A stretch of DNA of 64,000 nt from NCBI GenBank assembly GCA_023091735.1, contig JALKBU010000102.1, forward strand, positions 1 through 64,000, written 5' to 3'. Below the pieces are notes generated by a model, which saw only the letters and a list, made by a program, of their open reading frames with translations, ran no database searches and was not told where the DNA came from. The translations under genes were made by a program, and so were the position numbers. Shown here piece after piece: positions 20,255 to 29,434 of this stretch (the first letter of the stretch is position 1; each line of letters begins with the position of its first letter). Origin of the DNA: Trichomonas tenax. Its lineage: Eukaryota; Parabasalia; Trichomonadida; Trichomonadidae.

Positions 20255-21254
20255 TCTCCTTATTCACCATGTTTTTCATAATTTTTGTTAATTTATTATC
20301 TCGATTTTCTGTACGAAGCGGTTTCCTAAATTATTCTTTATTTTTCACAATCAAATTATTTTTGCCAAAATCTCAAAACCATACTACATGATGAATTCAT
20401 GATCAAAAACACAATATATTCTTTGATTTGAAACATATACTTTTAAATATAGATTTAGTGATATGCATTCACTTTGTAATTAGAATTTAAGAAGGTTGGA
20501 TCACATTTCATGTCTCCAAAATAATATTCAGAATTGGGAAAATATATATCAAAAGGGGAAAACACATAATGATTTGAAATAAATAGAAAATCATCACAGA
20601 ACCACAAATTGATGCTTCTCAATCGTGTTTTTAAATAAAAAAATTGAATCAAATTAATATAGTTGAACTCAAACAAATTAATTGAAAACAAAATGCACTA
20701 GAGTAAGAATGGTACTTCTTGTCATTTAAAAGGATATTATCGATTATATTTAAATTCGAATATGAAAATATTTGCTATACTTCAATGTATATTATGAGTA
20801 ATTCAAATACATCATGTAATTTGATGATCAAATCGTAAAAGTATCGAAATTGTAAAATTTGTTAAATAATTGTTGTGAATGGTTGATATAAAACCTATCA
20901 GCATCGATACTGATCGGTCTATCTCATTCTCGTAAGTGTTTGTAGTGTGCAAAATGAACACAACACGAAAGGGCTCACATTTTTCACCACAAATGAAATT
21001 AAACAACTCTGTTTGGTTTTAAACGAAAAGTAACAAAAATCATTTTCTTCAATCCATTTTTCTCACTATAAAACATTATAATTCAATCTGCATTTTATAT
21101 TTTGTTTATCAAATCGAATTTTTGTTATATATATTTTAATCAACTTTTTCAAAATGAATTTTAGATCATGGAAACATAAAGACATGCTAAACAACAGTCT
21201 ATATATACATATTTAAAATAAACAAACAAATATAAAAATAATATTAATATATTG
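20255..21254. other. Intergenic region between converging genes
   Basis: About 1 kb of AT-rich DNA. No gene, repeat array or clear stem-loop was noticed. Confidence 0.55.
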
Positions 21255-22670
21255 TTAATCATTGTGCGGTCTGAACTTTGTTGGCAGTGGAAGTTCTTCG
21301 AACTCATCGCTGTTCATTATCATGTCATCAGAAACCTTGAAGAAATGCTGGAACGAGTCGTCTTTAGGTATATATTTAGGTGCAGGTGTGTGCGTTATTC
21401 CGATGATATATCCTGTGCAAATACAGAAATACAACGTGAATACAGTCAACAGGAAGAAGCGGAGGTACGAAGCAACACCTGAAGCAATTCCGTTATCGAC
21501 GTGAATGAATGTTGCTCCTTCGGATGACCAGTTAACAGAGTTATATGAGAATGATAGTGTGACTTCCCTTTCAGACATCTCAGGAACACGAACTATTGCT
21601 ATGTAGTCGTGTACACCTCTAACAGGAGTAACTACATTACCAAACCTCACATAGCCACGTGTCTGGAATAAAACAGGGGACTGCAAAGTTAATGTGATTT
21701 CAGTGTGACTTCTCGCTTTTGGAGGGAAAACAGATTCAATGCCTGGAATAACTGTGGTACAGATATAACCATCTCCATAGGTCTTGTTTTGACAGAAGCA
21801 CTGGCCTTCGATGCAGCTTGCGTTTTGGTGGCACGGAATCCAACAAATTGGGTCTGGAGGAATCACAACTTTTTTGTGCTTTCTGCGCTCACTGTAAGGT
21901 AAAAGTGTTGGCTTACGTGTAGCTTCCGGTGTTGGCTCTGGCGTTGGAGTTGGACTTCTTTGTCGTCTTCTTCCTCCGTATATTCTTGTTTTTGTGGGAC
22001 GTCTCGAATATGTTGTTGCACCATCTGTTTCACCACTAATATGATGTTCTCTTCGTGAATCTGCTTCATCATAAGGCTCTTCTCCTGAAATATGATGTGG
22101 TTTCCTCATTTCACCTCCACTGACTTCTCTATCAGAATGTGAGCCACTAAAATGGTGTTCTCTTTGTGAATCAGACCCATTATGTGACAATTCTCCTGTA
22201 ACTTTATGTAGCTTCTTGATTTCGTGTCCACTAGCTTCTCTACCTGAAAGTTCACCATCAGCAGGTTGCTGGCGATCGTATTTCATCAAAGTTGTAGAAT
22301 TTTCTTGAGCTTGTTGAATTGAAATCTTCGATTTTTCGGCATTATTTGTTTTTTTGTGGATATCAGATCTATATTTTGTAATGTTTTGTGATGTATTTGT
22401 CCGATTTATTGTTGAATTTTGCTTAATTTGAGTTGAAATTTTCGCTGTGTTTGGTTTCGTCATATTTTTAGATCCAGAAATAGAACTGATGTTGTTTTTC
22501 CTCGGAATTTGCTTCGTCTTTTCAGAAGCTGCCGTTGTATTTGAGATTTCGTTTATTTTCTTGTTAGAATCATTAACTATCTTCTTATTATTGTCTTCAG
22601 CAACATCACTGCTGTGAAGTGGCAAACAACCAACGGTTTTCATAAAGGAAATAAGAAAGAAAATAAACAT
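21255..22670 (-). CDS. Type I membrane protein with EGF-like and TIG-like domains
   Basis: 471 residues. A signal peptide (FIFFLISF) is at the N-terminus. Residues about 25-135 are Asn/Lys/Thr/Ser rich with many N-glycosylation sites. Residues about 135-225 hold three diverged copies of a charged unit (SGREASGHEIKKLHKVTGEL, SDREVSGGEMRKPHHISGEE and a similar third). An EGF-like module follows (CWIPCHQNASCIEGQCFC, about 275-305), then a beta-rich segment compatible with an IPT/TIG fold (IPGIESVFPP to TFIHVD). One membrane span (FFLLTVFTLYFCICTGYIIG) and a cytosolic tail close the protein. This is adhesin/receptor-like; the ligand is unknown. Confidence 0.75.
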   Translation of the reverse strand: MFIFFLISFMKTVGCLPLHSSDVAEDNNKKIVNDSNKKINEISNTTAASEKTKQIPRKNNISSISGSKNMTKPNTAKISTQIKQNSTINRTNTSQNITKYRSDIHKKTNNAEKSKISIQQAQENSTTLMKYDRQQPADGELSGREASGHEIKKLHKVTGELSHNGSDSQREHHFSGSHSDREVSGGEMRKPHHISGEEPYDEADSRREHHISGETDGATTYSRRPTKTRIYGGRRRQRSPTPTPEPTPEATRKPTLLPYSERRKHKKVVIPPDPICWIPCHQNASCIEGQCFCQNKTYGDGYICTTVIPGIESVFPPKARSHTEITLTLQSPVLFQTRGYVRFGNVVTPVRGVHDYIAIVRVPEMSEREVTLSFSYNSVNWSSEGATFIHVDNGIASGVASYLRFFLLTVFTLYFCICTGYIIGITHTPAPKYIPKDDSFQHFFKVSDDMIMNSDEFEELPLPTKFRPHND

Positions 22671-22683
22671 GAAAAATGAATGA
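22671..22683 (-). promoter_or_regulatory. Candidate initiator (Inr)
   Basis: On the minus strand TCATTCATTTTTC abuts the ATG at 22670, supporting that start and hence the signal peptide. Confidence 0.65.
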
Positions 22684-23996
22684 CAAATAAATTAATTTAC
22701 ATATCAAATTATTTTTGCTCATAAAAGATTTTTAATTATACCTAAAACCAAATGCTTCCCTCATAAAGCCAATGCCATTCTAAACAATTTTAGGCTATTT
22801 TTCATTAGATAAAGCTCCTATTACAAGTCCGTGAAGAGAATGAATGAGATATATCAAATTTTGCATGACAAAAAATTTATTTACAAAACAAATTGCATTT
22901 ACATGTCAAGATCGAAATCTTTGAGCGATACAGCGCCAGGGAGGCCTATAGTAACCAATGATTGCACCAAAACCCAGAAATAGCGATTAACTGCGGTTAT
23001 GACGATCAGGAGCGGGGGTGTGAAAAACCTTAAAGTTAGATAGCCATATTGATAAGGTATACTATGTAGATCATGCTGATGCTATTTTCCAAAAGGATCT
23101 TGAAAATAACAAGTTTATGATACATGAAAAATTGAGAGCTTCATCATGAAAAGTGACGCTTGAATGATCGAATGGTGCTAGTCATGAATTTTGGATAGAC
23201 ACAAATTTGAGACTTGTGGAGAAGGCTTATGAATTGAAATTTATAACCATAATATATCAGCTCAAAAATTATGACTAAAATCAATTAGTTTATGATGCTG
23301 ATAATATATTATTGTAATTGAACTGATTTACTGCTTATATTTGATAATAAGTACTATATGCAAGGAATACTCTGCAATTAAAATTAGTTTTTCTGTATAT
23401 TTTCGATTCGAAGATATCAAAATATATGATTATGAGCAAGCAATTGAAACTATAAATAGCTTAGAGGATTGCTAACTGATTCATCAGGCATGCAGATTCT
23501 GATACCTTTAGTACAAAGAGAAAACACAAGAGTAAAAAAAATTATTTTGAAAAATTACAAACGGTTAATTTTGCTTAAAAATATATTTCCAGCCTAAATA
23601 AGCAATATACATTGATTTTAAATCAGTCAATGAGAGTGGCTTTAGCAGGAAACTATAAATTTGGGAGGAAAAACAAGTTTAGAAGAAAATTGGGAGAATT
23701 GAATTTTTCCAAAAACTAGGAATATCGAATAAATTTTAAGTTCAATTGAATCTACATTGGATGCAATACATAGCCATATTACAAGGTGAGGTAACATGCC
23801 TAAAGTGAAGTGAAATACGTTATAAAAATTACCATTTTTAACACCATTATTATTAATGAAGATTATATATTTCACAAAAGTTTCTTCCAGATGTTCACTT
23901 TTTGTCGCGCCCCCACTTCTGGACGATCAGGTAAATGGAAACGATCAGGAATTGAAAACTTTAATCGTCAAAACCCCCAAATTTAGAACTTAAAAT
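22684..23996. other. Intergenic region with a gene remnant
   Basis: About 1.3 kb between divergent genes. It contains a decayed reading frame (22999-23278) and otherwise AT-rich spacer. The patch at 22920-23030 is GC richer than its surroundings and could be part of that remnant or a structured RNA. Confidence 0.5.
22999..23278 (+). pseudogene. Unidentified decayed coding remnant
   Basis: A coding-like frame reads DSHIDKVYYVDHADAIFQKD and onward from 23039 to a TAA at 23276-23278, broken by TGA at 23147-23149 and 23165-23167. A shorter frame from ATG 22999 (MTIRSGGVKNLKV) joins it if one base is shifted. The amino-acid composition is balanced, unlike random AT-rich translation. No family is recognised; a transposon or an old gene are both possible. 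Confidence 0.4.
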
Positions 23997-25487
23997 ATGG
24001 CTGAATTAACTGAGCAACAGGTTAATCAGGCAAACGTTGCCGCCGCGTTGCGCGATTACGTTGTTCACCCCCGCATAGAATATCGCACTGTTACATCCGT
24101 TAACGGTCCCCTTGTTATTTGCGATAATGTAAAGTTCCCACGTTACTCAGAAATCGTCCGCGTCACACTCGGTGATGGCAGCGAGCGTCGTGGTAAAGTT
24201 ATCGAAGTCCAGGGCAACAAGGCTGTCGTTCAAATCTTCGAAGGCACAACAGATATCGATGTCAAGCGCACACGCCTTGAATTCACTGGCCAAACACAAC
24301 ACACACCAGTCAGCACTGACATGCTCGGTCGTGTCTTCAGTGGTTCCGGCCAGCCACTCGATCACGGACCGCCAGTCCTCGCTGACGATTATCTCGATAT
24401 TGAAGGTCAGCCAATCAACCCATACGATCGGCAGTATCCAAGAGAAATGATTCAGACAGGTCTCTCATCAATCGATGTTATGAACTCCATCGCTCGTGGA
24501 CAGAAGATTCCAATTTTCTCTGCAAACGGTCTTCCACACGATCAAATCGCTGCTCAGATCTGCCGTCAGTCCGGTCTCGTCCAGCACAAGGGTAAGGATG
24601 TAAATGATAACTCTAAGGAATCCTTCGCTATCGTTTTCGGTGCTATGGGTGTCAACAAGGCTACAGCTTCCTTCTTCCAGCAAGACTTCGAGCAGTCTGG
24701 CTCCATGGAGCGTGTTGTTCTTTTCCTCAACCACGCTAACGATCCAACAATTGAGCGTCTCGTCACACCACGTATCGCTCTCACAACAGCTGAATACCTC
24801 GCTTACGAGAAGGGCATGCACGTTCTTGCTATTCTCACAGATATGACTTCATACGCTAACGCTCTTCGTGAAGTTTCCACAGCTCGTTCTGAGGTCCCCG
24901 GACGTCGTTCATACCCAGGTTATATGTACACAGACTTTGCTCAAATCTACGAGCGCGCAGGTCGTGTTAAGGGCAAACCAGGCTCAATCACACAGATTCC
25001 AATTCTTACAATGCCTTCTGATGATATCACACACCCAATTCCAGATCTTACAGGCTATATCACAGAGGGTCAGATCTACGTCGATCGTCAACTTTACAAC
25101 AAGCAGATTTATCCACCAATCAACTTACTTCCATCACTTTCTCGTCTTATGAAGTCCGCTATTGGTGAAGGTTTCACACGCAAGGATCACGGCTCTGTCT
25201 CCAATCAGATGTACGCCTCATACGCTCAGGGTAAGGATGTCCTCGCTATGAAGGCTGTCGTTGGTGAAGAGTCACTTACAGATGAAGATAAGAAGCACAT
25301 CGAGTTCCTTGAGAGATTCGAGAACCGCTTCCTTCGCCAGGGTCCATATGAGGCTCGTAACGTCTTCGAGTCCCTCGACCTCGCCTGGGAAACACTCCGT
25401 ACACTTCCAAAGGAGTCACTCAAGCGTATCGATACAAAGACACTCCAGGAGTTCTATGCTCGTGACGGACAGGCTCGCCAGGAGTAA
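23997..25487 (+). CDS. V-type proton ATPase subunit B
   Basis: 496 residues, full length. Hallmarks include [29 protein letters not shown] (the B-subunit signature with a non-catalytic nucleotide site), [40 protein letters not shown] and [18 protein letters not shown]. It is part of the V1 head that hydrolyses ATP to acidify vesicles. The codons prefer C at the third position, and the gene is visibly GC richer than its neighbours, as expected for a highly expressed gene. It is the safest functional assignment in the window. Confidence 0.97.
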   Translation: MAELTEQQVNQANVAAALRDYVVHPRIEYRTVTSVNGPLVICDNVKFPRYSEIVRVTLGDGSERRGKVIEVQGNKAVVQIFEGTTDIDVKRTRLEFTGQTQHTPVSTDMLGRVFSGSGQPLDHGPPVLADDYLDIEGQPINPYDRQYPREMIQTGLSSIDVMNSIARGQKIPIFSANGLPHDQIAAQICRQSGLVQHKGKDVNDNSKESFAIVFGAMGVNKATASFFQQDFEQSGSMERVVLFLNHANDPTIERLVTPRIALTTAEYLAYEKGMHVLAILTDMTSYANALREVSTARSEVPGRRSYPGYMYTDFAQIYERAGRVKGKPGSITQIPILTMPSDDITHPIPDLTGYITEGQIYVDRQLYNKQIYPPINLLPSLSRLMKSAIGEGFTRKDHGSVSNQMYASYAQGKDVLAMKAVVGEESLTDEDKKHIEFLERFENRFLRQGPYEARNVFESLDLAWETLRTLPKESLKRIDTKTLQEFYARDGQARQE

Positions 25488-25629
25488 GTTCACAAACAAG
25501 TTAGATTGCTTTAAACGTTTTTTTGCTATACTACAATTAATCAAAATTTCTTTTTATTCAACAAATATATCTAAATAACAAAAATAAACATATATCTATC
25601 ACACATACATACTTAGCAATAAAAGAATA

Positions 25630-26220
25630 TCATTTTTCATCAGGAATTTGATCAGCTTTGTATAAATCTGAAACATTGTGACCAAGAATTTCGTCTCTGA
25701 TCTTGTTCAAAACATCTATTCTTTGATCAAGGATCTTATCTAAGACTTCTGTGTTTTCATGAATTTTATCAAATGCAGCGTTTATCATTTTAGAAAAGTT
25801 TTCGTAAACATCTTCGGTATAGTCCACCTCGTTGAGTGCATCGTCCATTGTGACGAGAATCGAAGGATCCAAATAAGATTCTTGTGCGAATGTTCTGTGA
25901 AGTTCATCATCGAGCTCATCAAAAGTTTTTAGCCAATCTTTGTCCTTTTCTGTATAATTATCGTCATCAGCCTTAAAACCAAATTCTTTTTCGCATTCTT
26001 TAACTAATCTCTCTGATTTCTTCCAGATATCTTCGTTATCCGGTTCCTTCTTCTGCGAGCGCTGACTCGCTGGCGCTGAATTCGTTGGTGATTTAGGCGT
26101 TAAATTTCGTTGCGCTGGCCTCTGTGCTGCTTCTTTGTTGATCGACGCGCTGCTGTCCTTCTTCTTCAGTTGTGGCAGTTTGGAAGGACCGTCTACACGC
26201 GGAGGTTTTCCTGTTCGCAT
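25630..26220 (-). CDS. Hypothetical acidic helical protein
   Basis: 196 residues, not recognised. Residues 1-60 are basic, Pro/Ser/Gln rich and probably disordered. From about 65 the protein is acidic and helical (IWKKSERLVKECEKEFGF, then FDELDDELHRTFAQESYLD), ending in heptad-like HENTEVLDKILDQRIDVLNK. On the minus strand TCAGTTTTTTATA lies upstream of the ATG as a possible Inr. It ends head-on against the V-ATPase gene, with only about 140 bases between their stop codons. Confidence 0.7.
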   Translation of the reverse strand: MRTGKPPRVDGPSKLPQLKKKDSSASINKEAAQRPAQRNLTPKSPTNSAPASQRSQKKEPDNEDIWKKSERLVKECEKEFGFKADDDNYTEKDKDWLKTFDELDDELHRTFAQESYLDPSILVTMDDALNEVDYTEDVYENFSKMINAAFDKIHENTEVLDKILDQRIDVLNKIRDEILGHNVSDLYKADQIPDEK

Positions 26221-26502
26221 TTTTTATAAAATATAAAAAACTGACATACAACTTTACACGTCAAAATCGCATTTTACATACCATAAATTTTCATTCATAT
26301 GTCTTTTTGTTTTTATCAAAAATAACAATTATCAGATATCTCAAAAACAGCCAAATAATAATCCTTTGACTTGCTTTTGCTTAATTGCAAAATATTGAAT
26401 TTTTATCTAAAATATAAGTTTTTCGATGATACTTGGATGTTGCAATGTATATGTATTGAGATAATATCTAATATTTATTTATACAAACATAATATTTATA
26501 TA

Positions 26503-29220
26503 TCAAGCGAACTTATAAATGAACAGTTCTCTGAGTTCTTTCTCGTCCATATCTCTGCGGTGTTCTTGCTCTAAGAGCTTTATCCAGTCCTTTGAGCTCT
26601 GGTTCCCAATGAGTTCGTTGAGAACACCAATCTGAACAGCTCCGCAGAAGTTCCTGACAATGAATGCAGAGTCGATTTTCTCCTTTGAAAGTTCGAGATA
26701 TTTTAGAACGACAGGACGAGTTATTTCAAGTATTCGTGGAGAAATAATCTTTGGTTTTTGACCAGCAATGCTTAAAACAGCCTTGCCGAGGTCTGTGCGT
26801 GAAACGAATTTCGGCAAGTTATCAACGGATGCTTCTTCTCCCATATAGCTGATGGCGAGAATCGAGTACATCATTCGTGCTGATGCTTTAACAACGAATC
26901 TGTTGCCAGCAACTAAACTTCCTAAAGCAGAGGCTTTGCAGATAATAGAAACATTGTCTTTCGTGATAATCTCAAACTCGCCACCAATGCCAAGAAGGAT
27001 AACGAGAAATGCAAATAAATCTTCATGCACGAGATTTGGAATCAATTTTAAGATGGCTGAATGTATTCTGTTGTTATCTAAAATAAAGCGTCTCAAGAAT
27101 GGAATGTACGGAGAATAGTAACTAGATATGAAGCTGACATTTACCTCTTGTAATTTGTTCATAAGACCGAAAGAATCAATAACTCTGTTAATTGATTCTT
27201 CGTCATTTGATCGATCTAAAATCATCTTCATATCACACTTGATTATCGACTCAACAACTGAAGGATCGAAGCCAGAGATCTCTGTTTCGCGGAAAGTAAC
27301 TGATTCACCGAGATATGCTGCAATGTTGTCATTAATATGAATGATGGTATCCGGAAATACATCTGAAAGATCCCTCAAAACATTAGTTGCGGGAATGCTG
27401 AATCGAAAATCGATTTGTTGAATCGTTTGCTTGTAACCAATGAAATCAACTAAGTATTTTGCGATTGATGAGAGATTCTCTATTGTGTCGAGCTCTTCTG
27501 CTTTGATGGAATTAAAGTTGACACGCATTGTTTCATGGAAAACGTAAAACAAAACTTGAAGCTGAGGATTCTCCATTGCAGGTTTGTTTGTGTTTGGATC
27601 ATGAACAGTACACAACGAAATAATCTCATATGGCTTCATTTCTGATATGTGACAGCCGATTTCAAGCCAAATCAATCTGTAAAACTTGAAATCCAGGCAA
27701 AGTTCGAAAAACAGTTTGAAATCCTCGAAATTAGAATAAACAGATTTCTCTGGGATGATTATTCCTGTATATGAGTAAAATGCGAAGTCATAGATATGAT
27801 TAAAAGCAAGTTCATAGAGGCGCTCTGTGAACTTACCAATACGACGCGTTATAACTTCCTTCATCATGTATACAATGTCTGTTTTTAGGATCTTATACGC
27901 TTTCTGGTTATTCTTTCCTGAGAATGCGATGAAATCACAAATTGGTGAAGGCTTCTCTTGGTGTTGGTTAAAGACATTGATCAGAGCCGTGTTCTTCAAG
28001 TTCCTCCAGAAATCACTGAATTTTCTCTTGATTTGCGGAAAACTTGTATCAGGTTTTTCATTGAGATTGCTTGGAAGTCCAAATTCACGAATCTGCTTTG
28101 GAAGAATCGTTATCTTTGTTTGGAACAAAGATAACACGATGTTAATGATATCCACGCGAATTACTTCTTCACCATTCGCAATTCCTCCTTTGCATTGATT
28201 AAATCCTCCATATAAATACAAATATTCATTCATGACAAAAGATGAGTGATAAGCAACATTTTTGACGCCTTTAACAACAACTCTTGCGGACAATCCACTG
28301 TCTGGATCAACTATAGTGAGAAGGAGGTCTTGAAATACATCTGCATCCATCTCTAAGTGAAAATCTTTTTTGCCAATTAACTCGTTATTAAGATTTAATT
28401 TTTGACCGCCAGCGATAATAATTCTCGGTCCAATGCCTGGAACATCGATGACATTCATTGTCGTTCCATGCTGTGGATGGACTTCTGGGAGATTATAACT
28501 CTCCCATTTTGGTAATTTTTTATTTCCAACTCTTAAGTAATATAACTTTCGTGGTGTTTTGGTTTCTTTTGTTGTGTAGCCTCCATAAACGAAGATTCTG
28601 CCGTTGTAATAAACCATTGAATGACCCCAGCGTGGTTTTAATTTATTTTCTGTAGAAAAGAGTGTCCATGTGGCTGTTAGTGCACTCCAACCCCAAACGT
28701 CCTGGAAAAGCTCTGTCTGATATTTTCCACCCGCTACAACCCACATAATCGAGCGATCTGGATCCCAAGCAGCAGAATGGAAAACGCGACCTGCAGGACC
28801 AATAAAAGTCTTTGGGTAAGCGATTGTAACGACTGATTTTTGATTGATTCCAAATTGATGTCTTAAAACGAAATTTCCAAAATATATCGAATTGTCCTCA
28901 GAGAAATCTGAATAGCAGCCCCCAAAAACGAACGCTGTATCGTATTCTGGCGCAAAAACGCAAGTTGATCCAATATAAAACGAATCTTCAAGTTCTGAGC
29001 GCTCAAACTTCGGTTCTCCATCCTCCATGCTAAATTTAACGAAAGCGTAGAAGCTATTTTTCTCTTTCGAAAGTTTTTTTGATTGGTATTCTTTAAAATC
29101 GAAGCCGCCGAGGGCATAGAGTTTTCCAAGGTGGCCAACGCAGCACCCGGCGACTTGGTCGATGCCGACGCTGACTTTGTACGACGTCGCAAAGTCTGTT
29201 CCGACTTCGCGTGAAGTCAT
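26503..29220 (-). CDS. Kelch-repeat and BTB-like protein
   Basis: About 905 residues from the ATG at 29220. An ATG at 29271 and an upstream TTG also exist, but an excellent Inr sits directly before 29220. The N-terminal third has kelch-type blades: GHLGKLYALGGFDF, TAFVFGGC, WDPDRSIMWVVAGGKY, RWGHSMVYYNGRIFVYGGY, and MNEYLYLYGGFNQ. Residues about 430-560 (ICDFIAFSG through YELAFNHIYDFAFYSYTGII and LFFELCLDFKFYRLIWLEIG) look like a BTB fold plus following helices. The remainder is helical. Kelch/BTB proteins often serve as cullin-3 substrate adaptors; that role is inferred. Confidence 0.75.
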   Translation of the reverse strand: MTSREVGTDFATSYKVSVGIDQVAGCCVGHLGKLYALGGFDFKEYQSKKLSKEKNSFYAFVKFSMEDGEPKFERSELEDSFYIGSTCVFAPEYDTAFVFGGCYSDFSEDNSIYFGNFVLRHQFGINQKSVVTIAYPKTFIGPAGRVFHSAAWDPDRSIMWVVAGGKYQTELFQDVWGWSALTATWTLFSTENKLKPRWGHSMVYYNGRIFVYGGYTTKETKTPRKLYYLRVGNKKLPKWESYNLPEVHPQHGTTMNVIDVPGIGPRIIIAGGQKLNLNNELIGKKDFHLEMDADVFQDLLLTIVDPDSGLSARVVVKGVKNVAYHSSFVMNEYLYLYGGFNQCKGGIANGEEVIRVDIINIVLSLFQTKITILPKQIREFGLPSNLNEKPDTSFPQIKRKFSDFWRNLKNTALINVFNQHQEKPSPICDFIAFSGKNNQKAYKILKTDIVYMMKEVITRRIGKFTERLYELAFNHIYDFAFYSYTGIIIPEKSVYSNFEDFKLFFELCLDFKFYRLIWLEIGCHISEMKPYEIISLCTVHDPNTNKPAMENPQLQVLFYVFHETMRVNFNSIKAEELDTIENLSSIAKYLVDFIGYKQTIQQIDFRFSIPATNVLRDLSDVFPDTIIHINDNIAAYLGESVTFRETEISGFDPSVVESIIKCDMKMILDRSNDEESINRVIDSFGLMNKLQEVNVSFISSYYSPYIPFLRRFILDNNRIHSAILKLIPNLVHEDLFAFLVILLGIGGEFEIITKDNVSIICKASALGSLVAGNRFVVKASARMMYSILAISYMGEEASVDNLPKFVSRTDLGKAVLSIAGQKPKIISPRILEITRPVVLKYLELSKEKIDSAFIVRNFCGAVQIGVLNELIGNQSSKDWIKLLEQEHRRDMDEKELRELFIYKFA

Positions 29221-29235
29221 CAAAAAAATAAATGA
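29221..29235 (-). promoter_or_regulatory. Candidate initiator deciding the kelch-gene start
   Basis: On the minus strand TCATTTATTTTTTTG abuts the ATG at 29220. It would place transcription start downstream of the ATG at 29271, ruling that one out. Confidence 0.6.
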
Positions 29236-29434
29236 AACAAAGGAATAAGTATTGACAAAATGTTTGAGCATACTACTGTTTTGCTCCAATTTTTATTATT
29301 TTGCTAATTTCAAAATTATATTGAAATTGTTATGAAGTATTCATGATGTATATAAATATTTCAGTAAAAATGTAGAAATAAAACGTTGTTTATAATGATA
29401 TGGCATAGTCACTCAAAAAAATTAAAAATATATT

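Noticed and set aside
22920..23035. Possible snRNA, SRP or RNase P RNA in a GC-richer patch
   Set aside because: No conserved core of these RNAs could be recognised; part of the patch is better read as a coding remnant.
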